A stretch of DNA of 64,000 bases. Source: Candidatus Omnitrophota bacterium. GTDB lineage: Bacteria; Omnitrophota; Gorgyraeia; Gygaellales; JAQTUX01. How positions within the stretch are numbered: position 1 is the stretch's first letter; each line of letters opens with the position of its first letter. A model generated the notes under the pieces. It was not told the origin of the DNA. It worked only from the letters and a program-made list of their open reading frames with translations, and made no database searches. This document shows positions 16,954 to 24,865 of the stretch, piece after piece. The DNA is taken from the NCBI GenBank assembly GCA_028707125.1, contig JAQTUX010000001.1, positions 713,950 through 777,949 on the forward strand. Reading direction: 5' to 3'. Position numbers and translations under genes: made by a program.

Positions 16954-18402
16954 ATGCTTAGCACTTCACTAATAAAGAGCGACCCCCTCATAAAAAAGCT
17001 TATTCAGTATATTTCCCGGCAAAAAAGGCGGCCCGGGCTCTACATTGTGGGCGGTTTCCTCAGGGACATATTCCTCAAGCGCCGCAAAGACGTGGTGGAT
17101 ATTGACTTCGCGGTCGGCAGGAATGCCGTCGCCTTTGCCCGCGGCTTTGCCCGCCAGATCAAGGCGGGATTTGTGGTGCTGGATAAGGCGCGCGGCTGCG
17201 CCAGGGTCGTATACAAGACAAAGCAAATGCACTATACCCTTGATTTTACCGATTTTCGCGGCAGGGACCTGAAGGATGATATGCTCCATCGCGACTTTAC
17301 CATCAACGCCCTTGCCCTGGATGTGGCGCGGCTTAAGGCAGGCAGGCGGCTTGAGGACTGCGTAATTGATTTTCACGGCGGGCTCAAAGACATCAAGCTG
17401 AAAAAAATAAGGGCGGCATCAGAGTCATCTTTTAAAGATGATCCCTTGAGGGTATTAAGGGCGTTCAGCGCGAAGGCGATGTTCGGATTCAATATAGATA
17501 AACAGACCTTGAGATCAGCGCTGAAAAGCAAAGAGAAATTAAGGGGCGTTTCTTATGAGCGTATAAGAGACGAGTTGTTCAAGATATTTGAAAGCGAGAA
17601 CGCCTGCAAAACCATAAAAGAACTGGATGATCTGAAGATACTTTATGTTGTCCTGCCTCAGTTAAGGGTCATGCGCGGGGTTGACCAGGGGCCGTATCAC
17701 CATCTTGACGTCTGGGGGCATTCGTTGGAGGCGCTTAAACAGTTTGAGGCGCTGCTTAAGGAGATTAAACGCGACAAGAAGATAGGCCCATATCTCGGCA
17801 CTATCCTCTCTCCCACAAGGAGCCGGCTGGGTTTATTAAAGTTTGCCTGCCTTCTGCATGACATAGGCAAACCGGAAAGCCGCGTGCGCAGGGAAGGTAA
17901 GATCATATTCCACGGCCACGAGCGCTGCGCCCTGAAGATAGTCCGCGGGATCACGGAGATGTTGAAACTTTCGCAGGACGAGTATTACGCGTTGAAGAAG
18001 ATCGTCTTCTGGCATTTACGCCCCGGATACCTCGCGGATATAGAAACGCTCAGCGAGCGGGCAAGGTTCCGTTTCTTCAGGGATACGGCAGAGGAGGCGG
18101 TAAGCGTGCTTTTGCTCGCGATCGCCGACCAGCGCGCGACAAGAGGGCCGCTTACGGCGGGCGAGGACCGCAGGCATCACGAGAAGGTCTGCCTTGAGCT
18201 CGCGCGCGAGTTCTTCATCCGTAAGGGCCGGGAAAAGATCGTGCGGTTGATAGACGGAAATGACCTGATAAAGATATTAAAACTTACGCCTTCCCCGATT
18301 TTCAGTAAGATCCTGGACGAAGTAGAAGAGGCGCAGGCGGCCGGAGAGATAACAACAAAGAAACAGGCGCTGGCGCTGGCGCGTTCATTAGCTAAGATAT
18401 GA
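16954..18402 (+). CDS. CCA tRNA nucleotidyltransferase / poly(A) polymerase family with HD domain
   Basis: Class II nucleotidyltransferase head: 'LYIVGGFLRDIFLKRRKDV' then 'DIDFAV' with the two metal aspartates, and 'DDMLHRDFTINALALDV'. An HD phosphohydrolase domain follows ('FACLLHDIGKP', 'FHGHERCALKI'), then a C-terminal helical region. At 482 residues it matches bacterial CCA-adding or A-adding enzymes with an HD domain; which of these cannot be fixed from sequence alone. 4-base overlap with the downstream phosphatase. Confidence 0.87.
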   Translation: MLSTSLIKSDPLIKKLIQYISRQKRRPGLYIVGGFLRDIFLKRRKDVVDIDFAVGRNAVAFARGFARQIKAGFVVLDKARGCARVVYKTKQMHYTLDFTDFRGRDLKDDMLHRDFTINALALDVARLKAGRRLEDCVIDFHGGLKDIKLKKIRAASESSFKDDPLRVLRAFSAKAMFGFNIDKQTLRSALKSKEKLRGVSYERIRDELFKIFESENACKTIKELDDLKILYVVLPQLRVMRGVDQGPYHHLDVWGHSLEALKQFEALLKEIKRDKKIGPYLGTILSPTRSRLGLLKFACLLHDIGKPESRVRREGKIIFHGHERCALKIVRGITEMLKLSQDEYYALKKIVFWHLRPGYLADIETLSERARFRFFRDTAEEAVSVLLLAIADQRATRGPLTAGEDRRHHEKVCLELAREFFIRKGREKIVRLIDGNDLIKILKLTPSPIFSKILDEVEEAQAAGEITTKKQALALARSLAKI

Positions 18403-19187
18403 AAGATATAAGTTATTTAGGCACAGCTGTGCGGGCCGCGAGGCGGGCCGGCGTGATCCACAAAAAATACTTCCAGAAAGGGTTTAGGGTGCGGACGAAG
18501 TCCTCGTCCTTTGACCTTCTGACCAATGCCGATACAGAGGCGGAGAAGGCGGTTGTCTCGTTGATAAAAAGCCGTTTTCCCGAACATAACTTTCTTGCCG
18601 AAGAATACCGTTATAAAAAGACCGGTTCGGAATATACCTGGATCATTGACCCGCTTGACGGCACAAATAACTTTGCCTGCGGACTGCCGATCTTTTGCGC
18701 TTCGGTCGCGCTGGCGCGTAAAGATAAGGTGATAGCCGGCGCTATTTACGACGTAACGCGCGATGAGCTGTTTTACGCCGAGAAGGGCAAAGGCGCGTTT
18801 CTTAACGCGAAGCCCATCAGGGTCAATTCAGCGGCTACCCTAAGGCAGGCCATGCTCATAACCGGATTCTATTACGACAGAGGCAGGGAAATGGTTAAGA
18901 GCCTGGAGACCATCAAGCGCTTCTTGTTTCGGCGGATCCTGGGGCTGCGCCGTCTGGGCGCCGCGGCGCTGGATCTTTGTTATGTGGCCTCAGGCCGGGC
19001 AGCGGGTTTCTGGGAGTTTGAGTTAAGCCCCTGGGATTTTGCCGCGGGCAAGCTGATCGTTGAGGAGGCAGGAGGCAGGGTCACAGGAAAAAACGGCGAG
19101 GGGGTACCGCTTGACAGGAAGCATTTTATCGTGTCTTCAAACGGAAAGATACACAGGCAGATGCTTGCGGTAATAAAGGAAAGATAG
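18399..19187 (+). CDS. Inositol monophosphatase family protein
   Basis: Mg-dependent sugar/inositol/bisphosphate phosphatase. Metal site residues lie in 'NFLAEEY', 'WIIDPLDGTNNFACGLP' and the C-terminal 'ELSPWDFAAGKLIVEEAGG'. 262 residues is standard. Substrate could be inositol phosphate, fructose-1,6-bisphosphate or PAP; nothing here decides. Starts by ATGA overlap with the CCA enzyme. Its last 23 bases carry a candidate promoter for the next gene. Confidence 0.9.
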   Translation: MKDISYLGTAVRAARRAGVIHKKYFQKGFRVRTKSSSFDLLTNADTEAEKAVVSLIKSRFPEHNFLAEEYRYKKTGSEYTWIIDPLDGTNNFACGLPIFCASVALARKDKVIAGAIYDVTRDELFYAEKGKGAFLNAKPIRVNSAATLRQAMLITGFYYDRGREMVKSLETIKRFLFRRILGLRRLGAAALDLCYVASGRAAGFWEFELSPWDFAAGKLIVEEAGGRVTGKNGEGVPLDRKHFIVSSNGKIHRQMLAVIKER

Positions 19188-19193
19188 TATAAT
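19165..19193 (+). promoter_or_regulatory. Sigma70-type promoter giving a leaderless macro-Nudix transcript
   Basis: TTGCGG (19165-19170), 17-base spacer, TATAAT (19188-19193). The -10 ends 6 bases before the ATG at 19200, so transcription would start at or next to the start codon. No ribosome site stands at a normal distance (the nearest AAAGGA is 18 bases upstream of the ATG). Confidence 0.6.
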
Positions 19194-19199
19194 ATCATA

Positions 19200-20150
19200 A
19201 TGGATATCAAGGGCTGTGAAATAAAGATCATTCAAGGGGATATAACCGCGCAGAAGGTTGACGCGATAGTCAACGCCGCCAACAATAAGCTGGTCATGGG
19301 CGGCGGCGTGGCGGGCGCGATAAAGCGCAAAGGCGGCAAAGAGATAGAGGATGAAGCTGTCAAAAAAGGCCCCATAGCCATAGGTGAGGCAGTCGCGACT
19401 AAGGCGGGCAAACTCAGCGCGAAGTTTGTGATACACGCCGTGACCATGGGAATGGACTTCCAGACCGACGAGAAAAAGATACGGCTTTCCTGCCGGAACG
19501 CGCTGCGGGCCGCCGAGGAATTAAAAGTAAAGTCCCTTGCCTTTCCCGCGCTTGGCTGCGGAGTGGGGGGATTTTCTCTTGTTGCCGCGGCTAAGATAAT
19601 GTCTCAGGAAGTGTTGAGGCATCTAAGATACAGCGATTCGCGGCTTAAAGAGATCGTGTTCGCGCTTTATGATAAGGAGGGTTTTGAAATATTTGACAAG
19701 CACGTAAACGGTTATTTAGATTATATGCTCAATAAATTAGGCAACGGCCCTTATGTCACCGTGGACGCCTTAATAGAGATGCCTGACAACAGGATAGTTT
19801 TAATTGAGCGCCAAAATCCGCCGTTCGGCTGGGCAATACCCGGCGGGTTTGTGGATTACGGCGAGAGTTTAGAGGACGCGGCCAGGCGCGAGGCAGAAGA
19901 GGAGACCGGTTTAAGGATCACGGGGCTGAAGCAATTCCATACTTATTCAGAACCGAAGAGGGACCCGCGTTTCCACACTATAGGCACGGTATATATTGCT
20001 AAAGCCGAAGGCAGCATCAAGGCAGGTGATGACGCGGCAAAGGCGGCGGCATTTACGCCGGATGAGGCGATGAAGCTGGATCTTGCCTTTGACCATAAGG
20101 ACATCCTGCGGGATTATTTAGAGTATAAGAATAGGGGGGCAGGTGTCTAG
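19200..20150 (+). CDS. Macro domain - Nudix hydrolase fusion
   Basis: Residues 1-175 form a macro domain ('[20 protein letters not shown]', '[14 protein letters not shown]', '[14 protein letters not shown]'), which binds or cleaves ADP-ribose groups. Residues about 180-316 form a Nudix hydrolase; the box runs from Gly215 ('[20 protein letters not shown]' then 'ETGL') and is complete. Together the halves could release ADP-ribose (or O-acetyl-ADP-ribose) and hydrolyse it to AMP and ribose-5-phosphate; that pairing is inference. It may have its own promoter, and overlaps dgkA by 8 bases. Confidence 0.9.
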   Translation: MDIKGCEIKIIQGDITAQKVDAIVNAANNKLVMGGGVAGAIKRKGGKEIEDEAVKKGPIAIGEAVATKAGKLSAKFVIHAVTMGMDFQTDEKKIRLSCRNALRAAEELKVKSLAFPALGCGVGGFSLVAAAKIMSQEVLRHLRYSDSRLKEIVFALYDKEGFEIFDKHVNGYLDYMLNKLGNGPYVTVDALIEMPDNRIVLIERQNPPFGWAIPGGFVDYGESLEDAARREAEEETGLRITGLKQFHTYSEPKRDPRFHTIGTVYIAKAEGSIKAGDDAAKAAAFTPDEAMKLDLAFDHKDILRDYLEYKNRGAGV

Positions 20151-20511
20151 CAGGAATTTCCTGGAGAGTTTTAAATATGCCTTTGACGGGCTGGGCTTTG
20201 CCATCCGCACAGAGACGCATATACGCATCCATATAGCGTTCGCCTGCTTCGCGGTTTTGTTCGCCGTATTGCTCAAAGTCGCCCGGATAGAATTCCTGTT
20301 TATTTGCGTATCCATAGCGCTGGTATTCGTGGCGGAGATAGTAAACACCGCCTTTGAGATCCTTATAGATTTCCTTAAGGGCCAGAAAAAAAGCGTTTCA
20401 ATAAGGGTGCTGAAGGATATTGCAGCTGCCGGCGTTCTCGTCGCCAGTATCAATTCTCTTATCGTCGCCTGTTTTATCCTGGCGCCCAAGTTCATCAAGC
20501 TGTTCGCCTAA
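20143..20511 (+). CDS. dgkA: Diacylglycerol kinase / undecaprenol kinase family (DgkA-like)
   Basis: Small integral membrane kinase of 122 residues. '[20 protein letters not shown]' opens the family, followed by the core '[14 protein letters not shown]' with the catalytic Glu and '[19 protein letters not shown]'. Three membrane helices are visible. The layout is closer to Gram-positive undecaprenol kinases than to E. coli DgkA; the substrate could be either lipid. The GTG start sits inside the end of the macro-Nudix gene after a G-rich stretch. Confidence 0.88.
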   Translation: MSSRNFLESFKYAFDGLGFAIRTETHIRIHIAFACFAVLFAVLLKVARIEFLFICVSIALVFVAEIVNTAFEILIDFLKGQKKSVSIRVLKDIAAAGVLVASINSLIVACFILAPKFIKLFA

Positions 20512-20524
20512 AGAAAGGGAGCAA

Positions 20525-21256
20525 ATGGAGATCACGGTCCAGTATAAAGGCAATATAGTGGTCCTGTCCGTCTCAGGGGAGATCGATATAAACGCTTCAG
20601 AGTTGGTGGAGAGGGTCGGCTGGTGCATCAGGAGCGGTTTCAAGGATATACTCTGCAATTTTGAGGAAGTGAATTTTGTGGATTACGAGGGCCTGTCCGT
20701 ATTGACCATTGCCTATAAGAACGTGATAAATAATAAATGCAGGATCAAGTTTGTGAACGTCCCCGTCTATATAAGGCGGCTTTTTGAACTGGTGCATATG
20801 GACAGCGTATTTGAGGTATACGATAACATGGAACTGGCATTGAACGCGTTTAAGGAAGACAGGGCCATAGCCGAGATACAGAGCAAGAAACTGAGGAGGA
20901 GGTTCAGGCGGCTGCACTTTGAGCAGACAGTGGAATACTGGCCCGGACAGGCGGGCGGCAAGCCGCATAAGGGCAAGATCCTGAATTTGAGCGCCATAGG
21001 CGCTTTGATATTCTGCGACAAGATATATCCGTTAGGCGAGATCATTACTTTGAAGTTTGGCCTTGGGCCGCACATGTCAAAGACAGAACTTGAGGCCAGG
21101 GTCGTCTGGCATGTATCCAGGGAGCTGCAGCATGAGATCTATCCGGGCATGGGTGTTGAATTCTATAAAATTGATTCTGAGATTCAGGCAAAGATAGTCG
21201 CTTTTGTAGAGAGGAACCTGGCGTTGGACAAAGACGCCTCCGGCTCTACCGCGTAA
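20525..21256 (+). CDS. STAS (anti-anti-sigma-like) - PilZ fusion protein
   Basis: Residues 1-105 are a STAS domain like SpoIIAA/RsbV ('IVVLSVSGEIDINASELVE', 'VNFVDYEGLSVLTIAYK'); the usual phospho-Ser position near 'DYEGL' is Glu/Gly-like rather than a clear Ser. Residues about 120-243 are a PilZ domain with the c-di-GMP motifs 'RRRFRR' and 'NLSAIGA'. Start at 20525 follows AAAGAAAGGGAG; an in-frame start 35 codons upstream lies inside dgkA and is unlikely. A c-di-GMP-controlled partner switch is inference. Confidence 0.82.
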   Translation: MEITVQYKGNIVVLSVSGEIDINASELVERVGWCIRSGFKDILCNFEEVNFVDYEGLSVLTIAYKNVINNKCRIKFVNVPVYIRRLFELVHMDSVFEVYDNMELALNAFKEDRAIAEIQSKKLRRRFRRLHFEQTVEYWPGQAGGKPHKGKILNLSAIGALIFCDKIYPLGEIITLKFGLGPHMSKTELEARVVWHVSRELQHEIYPGMGVEFYKIDSEIQAKIVAFVERNLALDKDASGSTA

Positions 21257-21270
21257 ACAAGGAGGATGTT

Positions 21271-22311
21271 ATGCTGCGTTTTCTTACCGCTGGAGAATCG
21301 CACGGAAGGTGCCTCGCGGCGATCCTGGAAGGCATTCCCGCGGGGTTAAAGATCAACGCCTACGAGATAAATACCGAGCTGCAGCGCAGGCAGGAGGGTT
21401 ATGGCAGGGGTAAACGCATGCAGATCGAGCAGGATTCGGCCTTGATACTTTCCGGTTTAAGGCGGGGGGTCACTATCGGCTCTCCCATTTGCCTGATGAT
21501 CAAAAACACCGACTCCAGGATAAACGAGCTTCCCGACGTTGTCTCTCCCAGGCCGGGTCACGCGGACCTGGCCGGAGTGCTGAAATACGGATTTCAGGAC
21601 GCGCGGCCTGTGCTTGAACGCGCCTCTGCCAGAGAGACGGCGGCCAGGACCGCGGTAGGCGCTTTGTGCAAATTGTTCCTGCGCGAGTTTGATATCAATA
21701 TCAGCAGCCGGGTTATTGAGGTTGGCGGGGAGTCAGACAAGGACAAGATGAAGAAACGCGTAGATGCCGCCGTAAAGAAACGGGATACGGTGGGAGGCGT
21801 ATTTGAAGTAAAGGCGATAGGGCTGCCTCCGGGCCTGGGCAGTTACGCGCATTTTGACAAGCGGCTTGACGGACGGCTGTCGGCCGCGCTTATGTCCATA
21901 CCCGGAGTTAAGTCGGTGGAGATAGGTTTGGGCCTGGGCTACGCGGATAAGTTCGGCTCTGAAGCGCACGACGCGATCTTTTACTCGCGGAAAAAGGGTT
22001 TCTATAGAAAGACCAATAACGCCGGCGGCCTTGAGGGCGGCATGACTAACGGGGAGCCGTTGATCTTACGGTGCTGTATGAAACCGATATCTACCCTGTT
22101 CAATCCGCTGCCTTCCGTGGATTTGAATACGCGCAAGCCCAAAAAAGCGGCGATCGAGCGTTCCGACACCTGCGTGGTATTGTCCGCCGGAGTTGTAGGA
22201 GAGGCGGTCTCTGCCACAGAACTTGCCGGGGTATTGCTGGAGAAGTTCGGCGGCGACTCGCTTTCCGACATAAAGGACAGTTATAAAAATTATTTGAAGC
22301 GGATCTCTTAA
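21271..22311 (+). CDS. aroC: Chorismate synthase AroC
   Basis: Last step of the shikimate pathway (EPSP to chorismate, FMNH2-dependent). Starts 'MLRFLTAGESHGRCLAAILE' and shows 'RRQEGYGRGKRM', 'RPGHADLAGVLKYG' and 'ERASARETAARTAVGA'. 346 residues is slightly short of E. coli (361) but complete. GGAGG at 21261-21265. aroK lies 2 kb downstream under a separate promoter. Confidence 0.95.
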   Translation: MLRFLTAGESHGRCLAAILEGIPAGLKINAYEINTELQRRQEGYGRGKRMQIEQDSALILSGLRRGVTIGSPICLMIKNTDSRINELPDVVSPRPGHADLAGVLKYGFQDARPVLERASARETAARTAVGALCKLFLREFDINISSRVIEVGGESDKDKMKKRVDAAVKKRDTVGGVFEVKAIGLPPGLGSYAHFDKRLDGRLSAALMSIPGVKSVEIGLGLGYADKFGSEAHDAIFYSRKKGFYRKTNNAGGLEGGMTNGEPLILRCCMKPISTLFNPLPSVDLNTRKPKKAAIERSDTCVVLSAGVVGEAVSATELAGVLLEKFGGDSLSDIKDSYKNYLKRIS

Positions 22312-22320
22312 ACAAACCAA

Positions 22321-22917
22321 ATGCTCTCCGGATTAATTGAACGCTGTATTGCCAAAGACAGGGAGGCCTGGCTTGAGTTCATACGGCGTTTTCAGGACAC
22401 GGTAACCGTCAGTATTAAGGCAAAGTTATCCCGCCACGGTTTTAGTTTTAGCGAAGAAGACATAAAAGACATATCGCAATCAGTATTTATTGATATCTGG
22501 CAGAAGGAAAAACTCCTGCAGGTCAGGGACAGGAACAGGGTGCGGGGCTGGCTTTCTGTGGTGAGCCAGAACGCCGGTATAGATTTTATGCGCAGGAATT
22601 CCGCGAGAAGCAGGATTTATTCCCTGCTTGATGATTCTGAGGGGCCGGCATTATCGGAAGGGCTGCCGGATGCCTCCCATAATCCGGCAGATATGATGGA
22701 GATCAAGGATTTGCAGCATGAGGTCAGCCGGTTTATCTCTCATCTTCCTGAAAAGCACAGGATCGTATTGTCGTTATGCCTTTTGCACAACCAGACGCAC
22801 AGGGAGATCGCGGCCATACTTAATATAAGGAACGCGTCGGTATCGTCCATAATCGCCAGGGCGAAGAAGCGGCTTAGAAAGGTTCTTGAAGAAAAGGGCT
22901 ATTCCGGGTGCAAGTAA
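22321..22917 (+). CDS. ECF-type sigma-70 family RNA polymerase sigma factor
   Basis: 198 residues: region 2 ('DREAWLEFIRRFQD', 'DIKDISQSVFIDIWQ', 'RGWLSVVSQNAGIDFMRRN') and region 4 ('LPEKHRIVLSLCLLHNQTHR', 'EIAAILNIRNASVSSIIAR'). The following gene encodes a zinc-finger membrane anti-sigma, the usual pairing. No clear ribosome site precedes the ATG. Its stop codon lies inside a 41-base repeat that recurs at 24215. Confidence 0.9.
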   Translation: MLSGLIERCIAKDREAWLEFIRRFQDTVTVSIKAKLSRHGFSFSEEDIKDISQSVFIDIWQKEKLLQVRDRNRVRGWLSVVSQNAGIDFMRRNSARSRIYSLLDDSEGPALSEGLPDASHNPADMMEIKDLQHEVSRFISHLPEKHRIVLSLCLLHNQTHREIAAILNIRNASVSSIIARAKKRLRKVLEEKGYSGCK

Positions 22918-22950
22918 AACGCGTTTTTTTGCGTCTATATAAGTGAGGGC
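22910..22950 (+). repeat. 41-base intergenic repeat, copy 1 (candidate ECF promoter)
   Basis: Matches 24215-24255 at about 33 of 41 positions without gaps, and better with one indel in the TATATA part. Both copies read GCAAGT, 16 bases, then CGTC, then a TATATA tract. That spacing suits an ECF -35/-10 pair; function is inferred. Confidence 0.5.
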
Positions 22951-22957
22951 ATAAGTT

Positions 22958-23392
22958 ATGGAAAGGATAGACGAATTATTAAGCAGGTCGTTAAAGAGCA
23001 ATATGCGCGAGAGCGCCCTGAACAGATGCAATGAATGCCCCTCAGACGCGGACCTGGGCCTGTATGCGGAGGGGGGATTAAGCAGAAAGAGGCGCGCAGA
23101 GCTTGAGGCGCACATTGCCGCGTGCCTTTATTGTCAGGATATGCTTGTAGTCGCAAATAAGGCAATAGGCGGAAGGCGCCAGGGCCTGCTGCGTATGTTG
23201 GCAGGGCGCAAGTGGCTGGCGGGCTGCCTTTTGTGTTTCGCGCTTTCCTTTTTTATTCCCAGGTATTTTATGCAGTTTCTTATCGCCGCTTTGATCCTGG
23301 GGATCCGGTGGGCGACAGAAGGGGCAAAGAACGTTGTTATGGTATATAAAGAGCTCCAGCGATCCAGAAACAGGGAAGGGATAAGAAAATGA
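22958..23392 (+). CDS. Membrane anti-sigma factor with zinc-finger (ZAS/zf-HC2-like) domain
   Basis: N-terminal cytoplasmic region with 'CNECPSDADLGLYAEGG' and the HxxxCxxC motif 'HIAACLYC' (ZAS domain), then a hydrophobic region of one or two helices around residues 88-118 ('WLAGCLLCFALSFFI', 'FLIAALILGI'). 144 residues. It immediately follows the ECF sigma gene, so it most likely binds and holds that sigma at the membrane. The signal that releases it is unknown. Ends by ATGA overlap with the PilZ gene. Confidence 0.8.
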   Translation: MERIDELLSRSLKSNMRESALNRCNECPSDADLGLYAEGGLSRKRRAELEAHIAACLYCQDMLVVANKAIGGRRQGLLRMLAGRKWLAGCLLCFALSFFIPRYFMQFLIAALILGIRWATEGAKNVVMVYKELQRSRNREGIRK

Positions 23393-23721
23393 AGGAACGC
23401 AGATTTGTCAGGTTAAGGATCAATATGGACGTATCTTACCGCAAATTGTTTGATTTTGATGAGGACTGCCCCAAGACCTGCGATGTTTCGGAAGACGGCC
23501 TCTGTTTGAACCTGCCGGAACGTCTTTCCATTGACAGGCACATTGAGCTTGCATTGCGTGTCCCTGATGAGGAGCCGATCACGGTGCGGGGCAGGGTGGT
23601 CTGGACGCGCGGCGACGAGCCGCAGAAGAGTTTTCTGACTGGCCTGCAGTTTGTGGAGATATCCGAAGAGGCGAGAGAGCGCCTTAAGGCCTATGCCCAC
23701 GCCAATTGCGTAAAGGGCTGA
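23389..23721 (+). CDS. Single-domain PilZ protein
   Basis: 110 residues with the c-di-GMP motifs 'RRFVRLR' (RxxxR) near the start and 'DVSEDGL' (DxSxxG), followed by 'VRGRVVWTRGD' and 'TGLQFVEI', as in PilZ barrels. Likely a c-di-GMP receptor. It is translationally coupled to the anti-sigma gene, which links the ECF operon to second-messenger control. Target protein unknown. Confidence 0.85.
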   Translation: MKERRFVRLRINMDVSYRKLFDFDEDCPKTCDVSEDGLCLNLPERLSIDRHIELALRVPDEEPITVRGRVVWTRGDEPQKSFLTGLQFVEISEEARERLKAYAHANCVKG

Positions 23722-23739
23722 TCTAACGGAGGGCTATAA

Positions 23740-24198
23740 ATGAAGCGCTGTCTGATAATCGCTCTTTTATTGTTAATTGCCTTGCCGGCCTTTGCTTATG
23801 ATTTAGATGATTTGTCTTCCCGTAATCTGGTTCTCCAGGCATGGAAAGCGCTGGCTAACAGGGAGTATGGCGTAGTCCATTACGCGGCTGACAAGTGCAT
23901 TGAATTGTATTCAAAGGAGGCGGACAAGCAGCAGCGCCAGCTTCGCGATTTTGCCCCTAAGAATAAGGCATTTGACTATTGGGCGCTCAACGACGTTGCC
24001 ACGGCTTATTTTATTAAGGGCGAGGCATATGCGGCTGAAGAGAAATACGCAGAGGCAAAAAAGGCATTCAGGACTGTTGCCCGCCGTTATAAATTCGCCC
24101 AATGCTGGGACCCTCAGGGTTGGTTCTGGGAGGTGTCAGATGGGGCAAGGGAAAGGATAAAGCAGATAGAGGATTTTGAAGGAGGGGTATTTAACTAA
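23740..24198 (+). CDS. Exported TPR-like small protein
   Basis: 152 residues starting with a clear signal peptide ('MKRCLIIALLLLIALPAFA', cleavage after AFA). The mature part is helical with TPR-like pairs ('LNDVATAYFIKGEAYAAEEK', 'YAEAKKAFRTVARRY') and ends 'DPQGWFWEVSDGARERI'. I do not recognise a named family. GGAGGG precedes the ATG. It is the last gene of the sigma/anti-sigma group and may be a periplasmic sensor or target of that regulon (inference). Confidence 0.75.
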   Translation: MKRCLIIALLLLIALPAFAYDLDDLSSRNLVLQAWKALANREYGVVHYAADKCIELYSKEADKQQRQLRDFAPKNKAFDYWALNDVATAYFIKGEAYAAEEKYAEAKKAFRTVARRYKFAQCWDPQGWFWEVSDGARERIKQIEDFEGGVFN

Positions 24199-24214
24199 AA
24201 AAGAGATATTTTTT

Positions 24215-24255
24215 GCAAGTAAAACTCGCTTTTTTACGTCATATATAGTAGAGGC
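24215..24255 (+). repeat. 41-base intergenic repeat, copy 2 (candidate ECF promoter)
   Basis: Second copy of the 22910-22950 element with the same GCAAGT-16 bases-CGTC spacing. A degenerate third stretch (T-run, then CATATATAG) follows at about 24268-24288. It lies between the exported-protein gene and aroK. Confidence 0.5.
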
Positions 24256-24304
24256 CCAAAGCCCCTACTTTTTTGTTGACATATATAGGTAAGGGGAGAA
24301 TGTG

Positions 24305-24333
24305 TTGACAGCAACGTAACTCTGTGTTAGAAT
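24305..24333 (+). promoter_or_regulatory. Sigma70-type promoter upstream of aroK
   Basis: Consensus TTGACA (24305-24310), exactly 17 bases, then TAGAAT (24328-24333). Transcription would start near 24340, giving a leader of about 22 bases containing AGGAGG (24352-24357) before the ATG at 24362. Confidence 0.8.
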
Positions 24334-24361
24334 TGCGGTTCAGATGATTTCAGGAGGCAAT

Positions 24362-24865
24362 ATGGCTGATAATATATACCTGGTAGGCTTTATGGGGACC
24401 GGCAAGAGCGCTGTGGGCAGAGAGCTGGCAAAGCGGCTTAAGCGGCATTTTATTGATCTGGATGGCATCATCGAGAAAAGAGAGAAGCGGCAGATAAGCG
24501 AGATCTTTTCCAGGGAAGGAGAGCCGCATTTCAGGCAGCTGGAAAAAGAGGCGCTTCAACAGGCAGCCAGGCAAGACGGCGTTGTGGTTGCCTGCGGAGG
24601 CGGCATTGTTATGGATGACGGTAATATAAGGACTATGAAGGATAGCGGCAAGATCATCTGTCTGAGCGCCTCGGTTGAGGTAATATTAGAGAGGACTGCC
24701 GGTTACGCGCACAGGCCGCTGCTCAATGTGCCTGACCCGAACGTCAGGATCAAGGAACTATTAAAGTTACGCGCGCCTTTCTATGCCAGGGCAGATCATT
24801 CAATTGATACCTCCGGGCTTTCGGTGAAAGAGGTAGTTGAAAAGATCGAGGAATATCTAAAGTGA
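24362..24865 (+). CDS. aroK: Shikimate kinase AroK
   Basis: Phosphorylates shikimate with ATP. Walker A 'GFMGTGKSAVGREL', shikimate-binding 'DLDGIIEKREKRQISEIF', 'EPHFRQLEKEAL' and 'VVACGGGIV' are present. 167 residues, normal. The ATG at 24362, with AGGAGG 4 bases upstream, is preferred over an ATG six codons earlier. First gene of the aroK-dprA-topA-xer run; its TGA overlaps the dprA start. Confidence 0.95.
   Translation: MADNIYLVGFMGTGKSAVGRELAKRLKRHFIDLDGIIEKREKRQISEIFSREGEPHFRQLEKEALQQAARQDGVVVACGGGIVMDDGNIRTMKDSGKIICLSASVEVILERTAGYAHRPLLNVPDPNVRIKELLKLRAPFYARADHSIDTSGLSVKEVVEKIEEYLK

Noticed and set aside
24276-24281. TTGACA as a second -35 box upstream of aroK
   Set aside because: The -10 position reads AATGTG; the promoter at 24305-24333 is far better.
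24262-24296. CCCCTAC / GTAAGGGG pairing as a terminator
   Set aside because: The T-run is in the loop, not after the stem, and pairing needs a bulge.
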